DNA of 62,919 nucleotides from Burkholderiaceae bacterium (GTDB lineage Bacteria > Pseudomonadota > Gammaproteobacteria > Burkholderiales > Burkholderiaceae_E). Below the pieces are notes generated by a model. That model was not told the DNA's origin. It did not search any database and saw only the letters and a program-made list of their open reading frames with translations. The stretch covers positions 1 through 62,919 of the forward strand of contig JAHEMI010000002.1 in NCBI GenBank assembly GCA_024643785.1. The letters run 5' to 3'. A program made the position numbers and the translations under genes. Positions 31,235 to 40,487 of this stretch are shown here, piece after piece; within the stretch, counting starts at the first letter, position 1, and each line of letters begins with the position of its first letter.

Positions 31235-32401
31235 TCAGTGCCGGCGTTCGAGGATGCTGACGTAGTTGGCGACGGCCGAGCCGCCCATGTTGAATACCCC
31301 GACCAACTCGGCTCCCGGAACCTGCATGTCACCCGCCTCGCCCGCCAGTTGCATGGCGGCCAGCACGTGCATCGACACCCCGGTGGCGCCGACCGGATGG
31401 CCCTTGGCCTTGAGACCGCCCGAAGGATTGATCGGCAGTCGTCCGCCAGGGGCCACCACCCCTTCGGCAAGCAGCCGCGCGCCCTGCCCCACCGGCGCCA
31501 ATCCCATGGCTTCGTAGCTCAGGAGCTCAGCAATGGTGAAGCAATCGTGGACCTCCGCCAGCGAAAGGTCGTTGACGGTGCATCCAGCCGAGTCGAGCGC
31601 CCGCCGCCAGGCGCGGCGCGGACCCTCAAAGGACACCGCGTCGCGGCGCGACATCGGGAGGAAATCATTGACTTGAGCTCGGGCGCGCAGCGCGATCGCC
31701 CGCGGAAAGTTCTTCGCGACTTCGGCATCGGCGAGGATCACCGCCGCGGCGCCGTCAGAGACCAGCGAACAGTCGGTCTTGCGCAGGGGCGCGGCTACCA
31801 TCGGGTTCTTCTCCGAGACCGTATTGCAGAACTCGAAACCCAGGTCCTTGCGCATCTGCGCCCAGGGGTTGCGCACCCCATTGGCGTGGTTCTTGGCGGC
31901 GATCTGCGCCAGCGTCGCCGAGTGATCGCCATAGCGCGCGAAGTATTCCTGCGCCATCTGCGCGAAGATTCCCGGGAAAGTCATGCCGTGGGCGGCCTCC
32001 TCCCTGACATACGACGCGTTGCCCAGGATCCGGGCCACCTCGGAACCCGGCACGGAGGTCATCTTTTCGGCTCCGATCACCAGCGCGACGCGGGTCCTGC
32101 CCGATTCGATCGCATCACACGCAGCGTAGACTGCGGCGCCCCCCGAGGCACAGGCATTTTCCACGCGGGTTGCCGGCACCCAGCGCAATGAGTCGTCGGC
32201 CTGCAGCGCCAGCGATGAGGCAAAGATCTCCGGCACGAAGCCACCGTTGAGGTGGCCCAGCCAGACGCCCTCGACCTCCTTGCCACTGATGCCGGCATGC
32301 GCCAGCGATTCCCGTGCAACCCCGCTGATCAGGGTTTCAAAGTCCAGTGCGTCGAGCCGGCCAAATGGCGAATGAGCCCAACCTACGATGCATGCGCCCA
32401 C
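31235..32401 (-). CDS. thiolase-family acetyl-CoA acetyltransferase (SCP2-type)
   Basis: This 388-aa protein has the thiolase fold. The nucleophile is C84 in RVENACASGG. HDCFTIAEL (NEAF-equivalent loop, H-D-C-F) and the C-terminal GGLKAKGHPVGATG with the catalytic His are present. The sequence is closer to the SCP-x/lipid-transfer thiolase branch than to PhaA or FadA, which suggests cleavage of branched, steroid or aromatic acyl-CoAs (inference). It lies 28 bases downstream of the DctM gene on the same strand, so uptake of an acid and its CoA-dependent breakdown may be linked. Confidence 0.85.
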   Translation of the reverse strand: MGACIVGWAHSPFGRLDALDFETLISGVARESLAHAGISGKEVEGVWLGHLNGGFVPEIFASSLALQADDSLRWVPATRVENACASGGAAVYAACDAIESGRTRVALVIGAEKMTSVPGSEVARILGNASYVREEAAHGMTFPGIFAQMAQEYFARYGDHSATLAQIAAKNHANGVRNPWAQMRKDLGFEFCNTVSEKNPMVAAPLRKTDCSLVSDGAAAVILADAEVAKNFPRAIALRARAQVNDFLPMSRRDAVSFEGPRRAWRRALDSAGCTVNDLSLAEVHDCFTIAELLSYEAMGLAPVGQGARLLAEGVVAPGGRLPINPSGGLKAKGHPVGATGVSMHVLAAMQLAGEAGDMQVPGAELVGVFNMGGSAVANYVSILERRH

Positions 32402-32429
32402 GGTTACTCCCTCCGCTTGATCTCACCGG

Positions 32430-33908
32430 TCACTTCGCTGGTGCTGGCTCCCCGTAGGGATTGGCTGGCGCGCCATACGGGCTGTTGCCGCCTCCGCCGT
32501 AGATTCCGCCACCGCTGCCCGACGTGTAGTCGTTGGTCGGAGCCTCGATGCGAACATTGGTGGCGTCGACCTTCTTGTGTTCTCCGATCAGTGTATAGAC
32601 CATCGCCGGGAATGCGATCACCAGCAATAGCGCAAGCACCTGGACCGTAACGAACGGGATCACGCCGCGATAGATTGCGATCGTCGGCACCTCCTTTGGC
32701 GCGACGCTGCGCAAATAGAACAGCGCGAACCCGAATGGCGGCGTCAGGAACGAGGTCTGCATGTTCATGCCGATCATCACCCCGAACCAGACCAGGTCGA
32801 TGCCGAGCTTGTCTGCCACCGGCGCGAGCAGCGGGAGCACGATGAATGCAATTTCGAAGAAGTCGATGAAGAACCCGAGCGCGAACACGATCAGGTTGAC
32901 GACCACGATAAAGCCCATCTCACCGCCCGGGATCCTCAAGAACAGATGTTCGACCCACAAGTCCCCGTCCAGTGCCCGGAAACTCAGCGAGAACACCGTT
33001 GAACCAACGAGGATGAACATCACGAAGGTGGTGAGCAAAGCGGTCGACTTGCTGGCCTCGCGCAGCAGCTTGACGTTCATCCGCCCCTTGAGTGCTGCGA
33101 GCGCCATTGCTCCGACAGCTCCCATGGCGCCACCCTCGGTCGGCGTGGCGATGCCCATGAAGATCGTGCCGAGAACCAGGAAGATCAGCACCAGCGGAGG
33201 CACCATCACCAGCATCACGTGTGAAAACAGCGCCCAGCCGCGCAGCGTTCGCGCCTCGGGCGGCAAGGCCGGCAGCATCTTCGGTTTGATGATCGAAACC
33301 GCCATGATGAATAGCGCCAGCATTCCGACCAGCATCAGCCCCGGCACCACGGAGCCGAGGTACATGTCACCCACCGAGACGCCGAGCACGTCGGCCATGA
33401 CGATCAGCACCAACGATGGCGGCAGAACCTGCGCCAGGGTGCCAGAGGCGCAGATCACGCCAGTGGCGATGCGCATGTCGTAGCCGTAGCGGATCATCAC
33501 CGGCAGCGAGATCAGCCCCATCGCAATCACCGAGGCGGCCAACACACCGGTCGTAGCGGCGAGCAATGCACCGACGAAGATCACCGCATACGCGATCCCG
33601 CCGCGGATCGTGCCAAAGAGTTGCCCGATGGTGTCCAGCAAATCCTCGGCCATCCCGGATTTCTCCAGGATGATCCCCATGAACGTAAAGAACGGAATCG
33701 CGAGCAGCACCTGGTTGCCCATGATCCCGAATATTCGCTGCGGCAAGGCCTGCAACAAGGCGGGATGGAGCAACCCGGCCTCGATGCCGATCGCGGCAAA
33801 GAGCATGCCATTGGCGGCCAGTGCAAATGCCACCGGGAAACCCGACAGCAGCATTATTGCCAGCCCCCCGAACATCACTGGGGCCATCATTTCGTGCGTG
33901 AGTACCAT
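32430..33908 (-). CDS. TRAP transporter large permease (DctM)
   Basis: This 492-aa integral membrane protein has about 12 helices and DctM family features such as LLSGFPVAFALAANG near the start and PFFTFMGIILEKSGMAEDLL. Together with DctQ and the DctP-type protein it forms a sodium- or proton-driven solute importer. The last 60 residues form an unusual tail: a basic stretch, then a low-complexity Gly/Asn/Pro/Tyr run (SGSGGGIYGGGGNSPYG and NPYGEP). Typical DctM proteins end near residue 430. The DctQ gene is 41 bases upstream. Confidence 0.93.
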   Translation of the reverse strand: MVLTHEMMAPVMFGGLAIMLLSGFPVAFALAANGMLFAAIGIEAGLLHPALLQALPQRIFGIMGNQVLLAIPFFTFMGIILEKSGMAEDLLDTIGQLFGTIRGGIAYAVIFVGALLAATTGVLAASVIAMGLISLPVMIRYGYDMRIATGVICASGTLAQVLPPSLVLIVMADVLGVSVGDMYLGSVVPGLMLVGMLALFIMAVSIIKPKMLPALPPEARTLRGWALFSHVMLVMVPPLVLIFLVLGTIFMGIATPTEGGAMGAVGAMALAALKGRMNVKLLREASKSTALLTTFVMFILVGSTVFSLSFRALDGDLWVEHLFLRIPGGEMGFIVVVNLIVFALGFFIDFFEIAFIVLPLLAPVADKLGIDLVWFGVMIGMNMQTSFLTPPFGFALFYLRSVAPKEVPTIAIYRGVIPFVTVQVLALLLVIAFPAMVYTLIGEHKKVDATNVRIEAPTNDYTSGSGGGIYGGGGNSPYGAPANPYGEPAPAK

Positions 33909-33949
33909 GTTCTGAACGATCTCTATGAAGGTGGTGCCGGGCGGCGCGT

Positions 33950-34516
33950 CTAGCGGACTTCAACCACAGGTTCGTCGTCCTCATCGGGACCGACGCCTGT
34001 TCCGGTCCACGGGATCATCCCGCGCAGGAACGCCACCCGCTTTATCAGTTCAGAGATCGCCTGCAGGATCAGCAGCGCAAATCCGAGGGGAATCAGAATC
34101 TTCACCGGCCAACGCAACAGTCCCCCGACGTCGGTCGATACTTCGTCGATCGCCCAGGACGCTACGAACGCATCCCAGCCGAAATCCATGATGATCAGCG
34201 ACACCGGCAGCAACATGAAGATCAGGCCGAAAACTTCAATCCAGGCGTTCACCCTGTGGCTCATGCGCCCCGCCACCAGATCGATGCTGACATGTGCCCG
34301 ATGCAGCAATGCATACCCGGCGCACAGCAGGAAGACCGCCGAGGTCAGGTACCACTGGAGTTCGAGAAAGGCGTTCGAGCTGTAGCTAATGGTGTAGCGA
34401 ATGATCGCGTTGGCGGCACTGACCACGGCTGAAACCAGGATCAGCCAGTACGTGCTCCGGCCGACCAGTGTGTTGAGCGCGTCGATCGCCCTTGAAATTG
34501 ACAAGAGGAAATTCAC
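33950..34516 (-). CDS. TRAP transporter small permease (DctQ)
   Basis: This 188-aa membrane protein has four TM helices and the DctQ arrangement (RSTYWLILVSAVVSAANAIIRY; LELQWYLTSAVFLLCAGYALLHRAHVSID type core). It supports the DctM subunit in the TRAP transporter. The tail is acidic (GPDEDDEPVVEV). It is the first gene of the minus-strand DctQ-DctM-thiolase run. Confidence 0.92.
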   Translation of the reverse strand: MNFLLSISRAIDALNTLVGRSTYWLILVSAVVSAANAIIRYTISYSSNAFLELQWYLTSAVFLLCAGYALLHRAHVSIDLVAGRMSHRVNAWIEVFGLIFMLLPVSLIIMDFGWDAFVASWAIDEVSTDVGGLLRWPVKILIPLGFALLILQAISELIKRVAFLRGMIPWTGTGVGPDEDDEPVVEVR

Positions 34517-34653
34517 TACTGGTCTCCTGATGCGTCTTGTCCGCGACGTCGCTCTCTGGCGGCGTTGTGGTTGTGGCTTGCGCCGGACTTGTTATGCAAA
34601 TAGCCGCTTATTGTAGCCGCCGCGGCGCTCGCCACCGAACCACAGCCGGAAAC

Positions 34654-35004
34654 TTAAATTTGCGCGGCGATAATCTGCATCTCGACCCGGTAGGCCGGCG
34701 CCGCCAGCCGGGCTTCGATCGTGGCCCTTGCCGGCGTATGGCCCTGCGGCACCCAGGCATCCCAGACCGCGTTCATGGCGGCAAAGTCACGAATGTCGGT
34801 CAGGAAGATCGTCGCCTGCAGGATGTGCTGCTTGTCGCTGCCGTTCTTCGCGAGCAGGGCGTCGATCCGCGCCAGCACGCTTTGGGTCTGCTCGGCCACC
34901 GGCGCCTGGGGATCTTCCGCAACCTGGCCTGCCAGGTAGATCACGCCATTGTGGATCGCCGCTTCGCACATCCGCGGCCCGACTCCGTTTCTGGTAATTG
35001 CCAT
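34654..35004 (-). CDS. RidA/YjgF/YER057c family protein
   Basis: This 116-aa protein belongs to the RidA superfamily of small trimeric deaminases that clear reactive enamines/imines. IYLAGQVAED, the central IDALLAKNGSDKQHILQATIFLTD and the C-terminal RATIEARLAAPAYRVEMQ are recognisable, including the Arg that RidA uses to bind substrate carboxylate. It shares one base with the upstream hydrolase stop, so the two genes are translationally coupled. Confidence 0.92.
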   Translation of the reverse strand: MAITRNGVGPRMCEAAIHNGVIYLAGQVAEDPQAPVAEQTQSVLARIDALLAKNGSDKQHILQATIFLTDIRDFAAMNAVWDAWVPQGHTPARATIEARLAAPAYRVEMQIIAAQI

Positions 35005-35873
35005 CAGTCATTCCCTCCAAGAAATTCGTCAATCGTCGCAACCTGGTCGTCGGGAATCAGTGACGGTGCATGGCCGATTCCCGGGAAGTCGACGCGTTTG
35101 GCGCGCGGTCCGCGCTCGGTCATCGCCTGCGCCGTCGCGCTGGCAAACAGGTCTGAGTCGGCGCCGCGCAACAGCAGCGTCGGGCAGCTGATCGCGTCAT
35201 AGAACGGCCAGAGGTTGACCGGCGCCGTCACCGGCCCGGTTCGGAAAGGCGCCGAGATCGCCGGATCGTAGTGATAACGCCAGCGTGCGCCGTCCTGAAC
35301 GAAGTAATGGCGGGTGAGCACCTCAGCCTGCTCGTCGCTGAGCGGTCCGAAACTGGCGGTCAGCTCACGCACGGTGCGCACGCCTTCTTCACGGGTGTCA
35401 AAGCTGGTGTTCTGCCCCACGTAGCTGCCGATGCGAGTCAGGCCGCGCAGGTCGAGTTCGGGACCAATGTCGTTGAGCACCAGCCTGGCGATCGGCGTCC
35501 GCGCGAACGAGGCCAGGGTCATGCCGACCATCCCGCCCAGCGAGGTGCCAACCCAGGCGACTTGCTCGATGTCGAGGCGCGCGATCAGCGTGACGCAGTC
35601 GGCCACGTACTGGGGAAGCATGTAGAGCGACGGGTCGGGCGCCCAGTCGGACTTGCCCCGCCCGATCAGGTCGACGCAGATCACGCGGTGGCGTGCATTG
35701 AGTCGCTGCGCCAGCACGTCGAAGTCACGGCCGTTGCGGGTCAGGCCGTGGACACATACCACTGTCGCCAGCTCATCGGCCGGAGCGCAAGCCGCCGGCC
35801 ATTCCCAATAGGCCATGCGGTGCAAGCCCCGGGGGCTGGCGCAGGTAACGAAACGCAGGTTCGGTTCAGCCAT
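35004..35873 (-). CDS. alpha/beta hydrolase
   Basis: This 289-aa protein has the alpha/beta hydrolase fold: VCVHGLTRNGRDFD (oxyanion loop), the nucleophile elbow GTSLGGMVG, a catalytic-acid region near LLLRGADSDLF and the catalytic His in FPGIGHAPSL. Its substrate is not evident; homologues are often esterases or C-C hydrolases. It is coupled to the RidA-type gene by a one-base overlap. The start at 35873 is in good context with the fold. Confidence 0.88.
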   Translation of the reverse strand: MAEPNLRFVTCASPRGLHRMAYWEWPAACAPADELATVVCVHGLTRNGRDFDVLAQRLNARHRVICVDLIGRGKSDWAPDPSLYMLPQYVADCVTLIARLDIEQVAWVGTSLGGMVGMTLASFARTPIARLVLNDIGPELDLRGLTRIGSYVGQNTSFDTREEGVRTVRELTASFGPLSDEQAEVLTRHYFVQDGARWRYHYDPAISAPFRTGPVTAPVNLWPFYDAISCPTLLLRGADSDLFASATAQAMTERGPRAKRVDFPGIGHAPSLIPDDQVATIDEFLGGND

Positions 35874-35960
35874 CGCTTGGCTTCGCTAGAAATTGCCCGA
35901 AAGCGAAGTGTAAGCGTCTTGCCCGCGACGCGCAGGCGGACCGCTCACGGCCGGCTCCAT

Positions 35961-38411
35961 TCAGGAACCAGCCCCGGCGTCTATCCGCCAGTAAGGCGGC
36001 GCATCGAGCCGCGCCCGTTCGATCCGCGGCTCCTGACCCAGCCGATAGCGGATCGTGATCGCGCCGTGCCAGTCGCTGCGCAGGATGTCGATGCCGGCCG
36101 CGCGGTAGCGCGCCAGAACCTTGGGATTGGGGTGGCGGTAGCGGTTGCGATACCCGGCCTGGAACAGCGCCGTCCGCGGCGCCACCGCGGCCAGGAAACG
36201 CTCCGAAGATGAGGTCGTGCTGCCGTGGTGCGGGACAACCAGCAGGTCGGCATGCAGCGCTGACGGTTCCATGGTCCTCACCAGCAGGCGCTCCTGGGCA
36301 GTCTCGATGTCGCCGGTAAGCATCACGGTGGCTGCCGGGGTGGTGACGCGCAGGACACAGCTGCGGGCATTGGTCGGGGACTTGCGGGAAACCGGGTCGT
36401 CGTCACCGGGATTGAGGAAGATGAAGTCTGCTTCGCCCCAGCGCCACAGCTCGCCGCGCCGGCAGGCGAAATGGCGCGCGGCGCCAGCGCTGACCGGGTG
36501 ACCATCAGCCAGGGAACTGGCGACCCAGGCAACCGGAAAGTTGCCCAGCACCGCCAGTGCGCCGCCGGCGTGGTCGGCGTCGGCGTGCGAGACCACCAGC
36601 GCGTCGAGGCGGTCGATGCCGCGCGCGCGCAGGTAGGGGGTGATTACGCGGGTCCCCGCCTCGAGTTCCCCGCCGTAGACCGGACCGGCATCGAACAGCA
36701 GCCGGTACCCCGGTACCTCGATCAGCACCGCACTGCCCTGCCCAACGTCCAGCGCCGTCACCCAGATCTCACCGGCGGCGGGGCCGCGCGGCCCGGCCGC
36801 CAGCATCGGCAGCAACAGCGCCGCGCCCCAGCGCCGTGGCAGCAATGACACCGGGGACAGCAGCAGCGCACAGCCGGCAACTGCCAGAGCCAGCAGCAAC
36901 GGACCGGGGCGAGCCACGGTCCAGGTGGCCAGGGGCAGCGCCGCTGCCCAGTCGAGCAGCGCCAGCAGCAGCGAGCTGCTCCAAGCCGCCAGCCGCAGGA
37001 GCAAAGCGCCGAGCGGCGGCACGAGCAACGCCACGACGGTTGCTCCCAAGGTCAGCGGCGTGATCACGATCGATACCAGGGGGATGGCGAACGCATTGGC
37101 CAGGGGGCCAACCAGCGACACCGACGAGAAGAACAGTGCCCCCAGGGGCAAGAGCGCGATGGTCGCAGCCCACTGGGTTGCGACGGCCTCGGACAGCAGC
37201 CGGCGGCGCCGGACCCGGTGCGCCGACCCGAACAGCACGATCGCCGCGACCGCCGCGAAGGACAACCAGAACCCCGGGGAGAGCACCGCCCAGGGATCGA
37301 ACGCCGTGACTACCGCTGCCGCCAGCGCCAGAATGCTCGCCACCGAACGGGTCCGGCCGCTGATCAGCGCGCCGCCCGCCACGGCCAGCATCCAGCAAGT
37401 GCGCTGCGCCGGCACTCCCCAGCCCGCCAATCCGCTGTACAGGAAGGCCGCGCCCACCCCTATGGCCCAGGCCAGGGTCGGCACCGGCACCAGGAGCAGC
37501 GCGGCGCCGGGAACCAGGCGGCTGCGCAGCAATCGCCGGCTCAGCGCCACGACCATGCCCGCCAGCATCGTGATGTGCAAACCGGAGATGCTCATCAGGT
37601 GCCCGATCCCGGTCTGGTTGAAGACCCGCCACCAGCGCGCCGGAATCGCTGCCTGATCACCGATTGACAGCGCGATCACCGTGCCCCGCGCCGCCGGATC
37701 GGTGCCCGCCAGCGCTGCGACAATGGCGTCGCGCGCCGCCAGCCGGGCGCGCTCGAGCACGGTTGCGATGGTCCAGCGCTGCCCGGCGATCCGGAAATTG
37801 CCGGCGGCCTCGCCCGCCGCACCGACGACGCTGCCACTGGCGGCGATGCCCTCTTCGAGGGCGCGCAGTTCGCCATCGAAAGTTCCCGGGTTGACCAATG
37901 CGACGGCGCGCTTGAGCCGCACTGCCAGTTGCCAGCGCTCGCCGGGCCGTGGCGCGCCGATCGCCCGGCTCTGGCCACGACCGAAACCCTCGTACCAGCT
38001 CAGTTGGACCGCGCGCGCTGCCGGACAGTCGTTCGCCGCCCCGGGACAGGACTCGATGACGAAGCGAAAGCGCACCCCCCGGTCGAGCGGCTGGGGCAAC
38101 TGCGCGACATAGCCAGCCACCTGTAGTACCCGCCCCTCGTAGCTCGGGTCGATGCGCTCGGCCAGCGCACCGTGAACCCGCAGCACGATCAGCCCGGCGG
38201 CCAGTACCGCCAGTGCCGCCTTCATCGCAAGCTGGCCATGCCCGGCGAGGCCGAGCACCAGGCCGCCCGCAACCAGCAGCCAGGCCACTTGGGCGGCGGG
38301 AAGTTGCGGCAGCGCGTGCACCGCCAGCGCGACCAACGGCACCACCGCCGCGACCGGTATTCCGCCGGTGACGCCACGCCATGTTGCTGCTTGCTGTGGC
38401 CAGTTGCCCAT
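35961..38411 (-). CDS. comEC: DNA uptake channel ComEC/Rec2
   Basis: This 816-aa inner-membrane protein moves single-stranded DNA into the cytoplasm during natural transformation. An N-terminal hydrophobic part with a DUF4131-type periplasmic domain (about 25-200) is followed by the multi-TM competence domain (GIGHLMSISGLHITMLAG near 270) and a C-terminal metallo-beta-lactamase-like domain with SHADADHAGG, MLTGDIE and PHHGS metal-binding motifs. The MBL domain probably degrades the non-transported strand. No other competence genes are nearby. Confidence 0.93.
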   Translation of the reverse strand: MGNWPQQAATWRGVTGGIPVAAVVPLVALAVHALPQLPAAQVAWLLVAGGLVLGLAGHGQLAMKAALAVLAAGLIVLRVHGALAERIDPSYEGRVLQVAGYVAQLPQPLDRGVRFRFVIESCPGAANDCPAARAVQLSWYEGFGRGQSRAIGAPRPGERWQLAVRLKRAVALVNPGTFDGELRALEEGIAASGSVVGAAGEAAGNFRIAGQRWTIATVLERARLAARDAIVAALAGTDPAARGTVIALSIGDQAAIPARWWRVFNQTGIGHLMSISGLHITMLAGMVVALSRRLLRSRLVPGAALLLVPVPTLAWAIGVGAAFLYSGLAGWGVPAQRTCWMLAVAGGALISGRTRSVASILALAAAVVTAFDPWAVLSPGFWLSFAAVAAIVLFGSAHRVRRRRLLSEAVATQWAATIALLPLGALFFSSVSLVGPLANAFAIPLVSIVITPLTLGATVVALLVPPLGALLLRLAAWSSSLLLALLDWAAALPLATWTVARPGPLLLALAVAGCALLLSPVSLLPRRWGAALLLPMLAAGPRGPAAGEIWVTALDVGQGSAVLIEVPGYRLLFDAGPVYGGELEAGTRVITPYLRARGIDRLDALVVSHADADHAGGALAVLGNFPVAWVASSLADGHPVSAGAARHFACRRGELWRWGEADFIFLNPGDDDPVSRKSPTNARSCVLRVTTPAATVMLTGDIETAQERLLVRTMEPSALHADLLVVPHHGSTTSSSERFLAAVAPRTALFQAGYRNRYRHPNPKVLARYRAAGIDILRSDWHGAITIRYRLGQEPRIERARLDAPPYWRIDAGAGS

Positions 38412-38577
38412 CGGCCGATCGTGACCGCCAGCGGCGCGTAGCGAATCAACCCGGCGACCGAACGCAGGCTTACCTTGGGCCTAGTTCCGTCGCATCGACC
38501 GCACACCGTCCCCGGCCCGAACGCGGTATATTGCCCCTTACTGAGTCCGTATCATCGACTTGCAAGGAATTTGGGCC

Positions 38578-39675
38578 ATGAAGAAAGAAACTGTTGAGGC
38601 AACACAATTGCGGCGCCGGTGGGCGCCGACTGCGTTGGCAGCGCTGGCGATCGCGATCGCCGCACCATTCGCCAGCGCCGCCAGCGGGCCAGTCGCCACG
38701 CCGGCCGACGGTCGCAGTGGCAAGGCCGTTGTCGAATCCGTATGTCTCAACTGTCACCGCGCCGGCTTGCTTGGCGCCCCCAGGATCAACGATGCACCAG
38801 CCTGGCGACAACGCGCGGCCAAGGGACTGAGCGAGCTCACCTCGAGCGCCATGGAGGGGCTGCGCCAGATGCCCGATCACGGTGGCGACGCCAGCCTGAC
38901 CGAACTCGAGCTTGGCCGGGCGATCACCTACATGGTCAACCAGTCCGGCGGCAACTGGGTCGAACCGGCAACCCCCGGAACGCTCGCCAAGGCTCGCCCC
39001 GGCGAAGCTATCGTCAACGCCCGCTGCGCGAGTTGTCACGCCACTGGCATCGGCGGAGCGCCCAAGATCGGCGACACCGCCGCCTGGGCAGGACGCGCCC
39101 GGGAGGGACTCGGCGAACTCACGATGTCCGCGATCCGCGGACACGGCGGGATGCCCTCGCGCGGCGGACTGGCCAGCGCCAGCGACGCCGAGTTGCGCGC
39201 TGCGATCACCTACATGTTCAATCCGGCCGCGGTCAGTGCCCAGGCCGGCGCACCAGCCGGCAGCAAATCCAAGAAGCCGGTGGCACCAATGGGGGCCTAC
39301 CAGCGCACCGTGGCTGGCATGGACATCAACCTGGGCGTCGTCTCGTCGGCCCAGCTGGAGAAATTCCCGGCCAATTCGCCCGAGCGCAAGATGCACGGCG
39401 GCATTCCCAAGGGCAGCGACCAGCACCATCTGAGCGTCACGGTGCTCAACCACAATGACGGCACGGCGATCGCCAATGCCACGGTCAAGGTCAACGTCGA
39501 CGAGCCGGGGCTGTCGCGGATCACCAAGCAACTCGCGCCGGTGGTCATCGGGGTGCCGTTCTACGGTGGCTACGTGCCGCTTGCCGACAACGTGAAGTAC
39601 CGGATCAGCGTCGAGGTCCTGGCGCCGGGCGCCACCACCCCGGCGGTGGCCCAGTTCGATTACCGGAACAACTAG
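38578..39675 (+). CDS. dihaem c-type cytochrome with C-terminal beta domain
   Basis: This 365-aa periplasmic protein has a signal peptide (about 1-35, cleavage near ASAASG) and two cytochrome c5-like domains with CLNCH (C56/C59/H60) and CASCH (C150/C153/H154). The following Met residues (RQMPDHGG near 98 and HGGMPSRGG near 190) are candidate axial ligands. Residues 235-365 form a separate beta-rich domain of unknown function, with HHLSVTVLNHNDG and YGGYVPLADNVKY. The start at 38578 is chosen, since it begins the signal peptide. It should carry electrons in the periplasm; the partner is unknown. Confidence 0.88.
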   Translation: MKKETVEATQLRRRWAPTALAALAIAIAAPFASAASGPVATPADGRSGKAVVESVCLNCHRAGLLGAPRINDAPAWRQRAAKGLSELTSSAMEGLRQMPDHGGDASLTELELGRAITYMVNQSGGNWVEPATPGTLAKARPGEAIVNARCASCHATGIGGAPKIGDTAAWAGRAREGLGELTMSAIRGHGGMPSRGGLASASDAELRAAITYMFNPAAVSAQAGAPAGSKSKKPVAPMGAYQRTVAGMDINLGVVSSAQLEKFPANSPERKMHGGIPKGSDQHHLSVTVLNHNDGTAIANATVKVNVDEPGLSRITKQLAPVVIGVPFYGGYVPLADNVKYRISVEVLAPGATTPAVAQFDYRNN

Positions 39676-40475
39676 GCCAGCTCGCCCGGCACCAGTTCGC
39701 GCAGGCGCGGCAAGACGCGCAGCGCGTTGGCGCCGGTCGCGGCAATCGCATCGGCCACCGGGACACCGCGCAAATTCGCAAACGCCGCGGCGATAGCCGG
39801 CAGTTCTGCCGGACTGTTGCGGGAGCCGCTCGGCAACCACGCTGGTGCCATGTCGGGAGCGTCGGTCTCGAGCACGTGGGCTTCGGGCGGGAGCTCCGCG
39901 GCCAACGCGCGAATCCGGGTGGCCCGATCAAAGGTCATTGCCCCGCCGAAACCAAGCGCGAAGCCGAGGTCGAGAAAGATGCCGGCCTGCTGCCGGCTGC
40001 CATTGAAGGCGTGGGCGATGCCCCCGGAGACGCGAATCCGGCGCAGTTCGCGCAACAGATGGTCCTGGGAACGTCGCGCGTGCAGCAGTACCGGAAGCTC
40101 GAATTCGGCAGCCAGGCGCAGCTGCGCCTCGAGGAAGCGGCGCTGGCGCTCGTGATCCAGGCCGGGCACGAAATAGTCGAGGCCGATTTCCCCGACCGCC
40201 ACCAACCGCGGATCACCGCGTGCCGCCTCGAGCGCCCGGCGCAGGTGCACCAGGTCGTCGTCCTGGGCGTCATCGACATACATGGGGTGGATGCCCAGAG
40301 CGTAGCCGAGCCCGCTGTGCGCGTGCGCCAGCTCGCGTACTGCAGCAAAGTTCGCGACCGCGACTGCCGGCACCACGATGGCTGCAATCCCGCCGGCCCG
40401 ACACGTAGCGATGGTGGCATCACGATCGGCGGCGAATTCCGGCGCCTCGAGGTGGCAATGGGTGTCGATCAGCAC
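39672..40475 (-). CDS. TatD-family metal-dependent hydrolase (DNase)
   Basis: This 267-aa TIM-barrel protein has the TatD start MLIDTHCHLEAPEF with the HxH metal site, GEIGLDYF, LHARRSQDHLL and the C-terminal ETDAPDMAPAW. TatD proteins are Mg-dependent 3'-5' exonucleases. Its stop codon shares the CTAG tetranucleotide at 39672-39675 with the stop of the convergent cytochrome gene. The lolD gene is 12 bases upstream. Confidence 0.93.
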   Translation of the reverse strand: MLIDTHCHLEAPEFAADRDATIATCRAGGIAAIVVPAVAVANFAAVRELAHAHSGLGYALGIHPMYVDDAQDDDLVHLRRALEAARGDPRLVAVGEIGLDYFVPGLDHERQRRFLEAQLRLAAEFELPVLLHARRSQDHLLRELRRIRVSGGIAHAFNGSRQQAGIFLDLGFALGFGGAMTFDRATRIRALAAELPPEAHVLETDAPDMAPAWLPSGSRNSPAELPAIAAAFANLRGVPVADAIAATGANALRVLPRLRELVPGELA

Positions 40476-40487
40476 CGCGTCGCCCGT

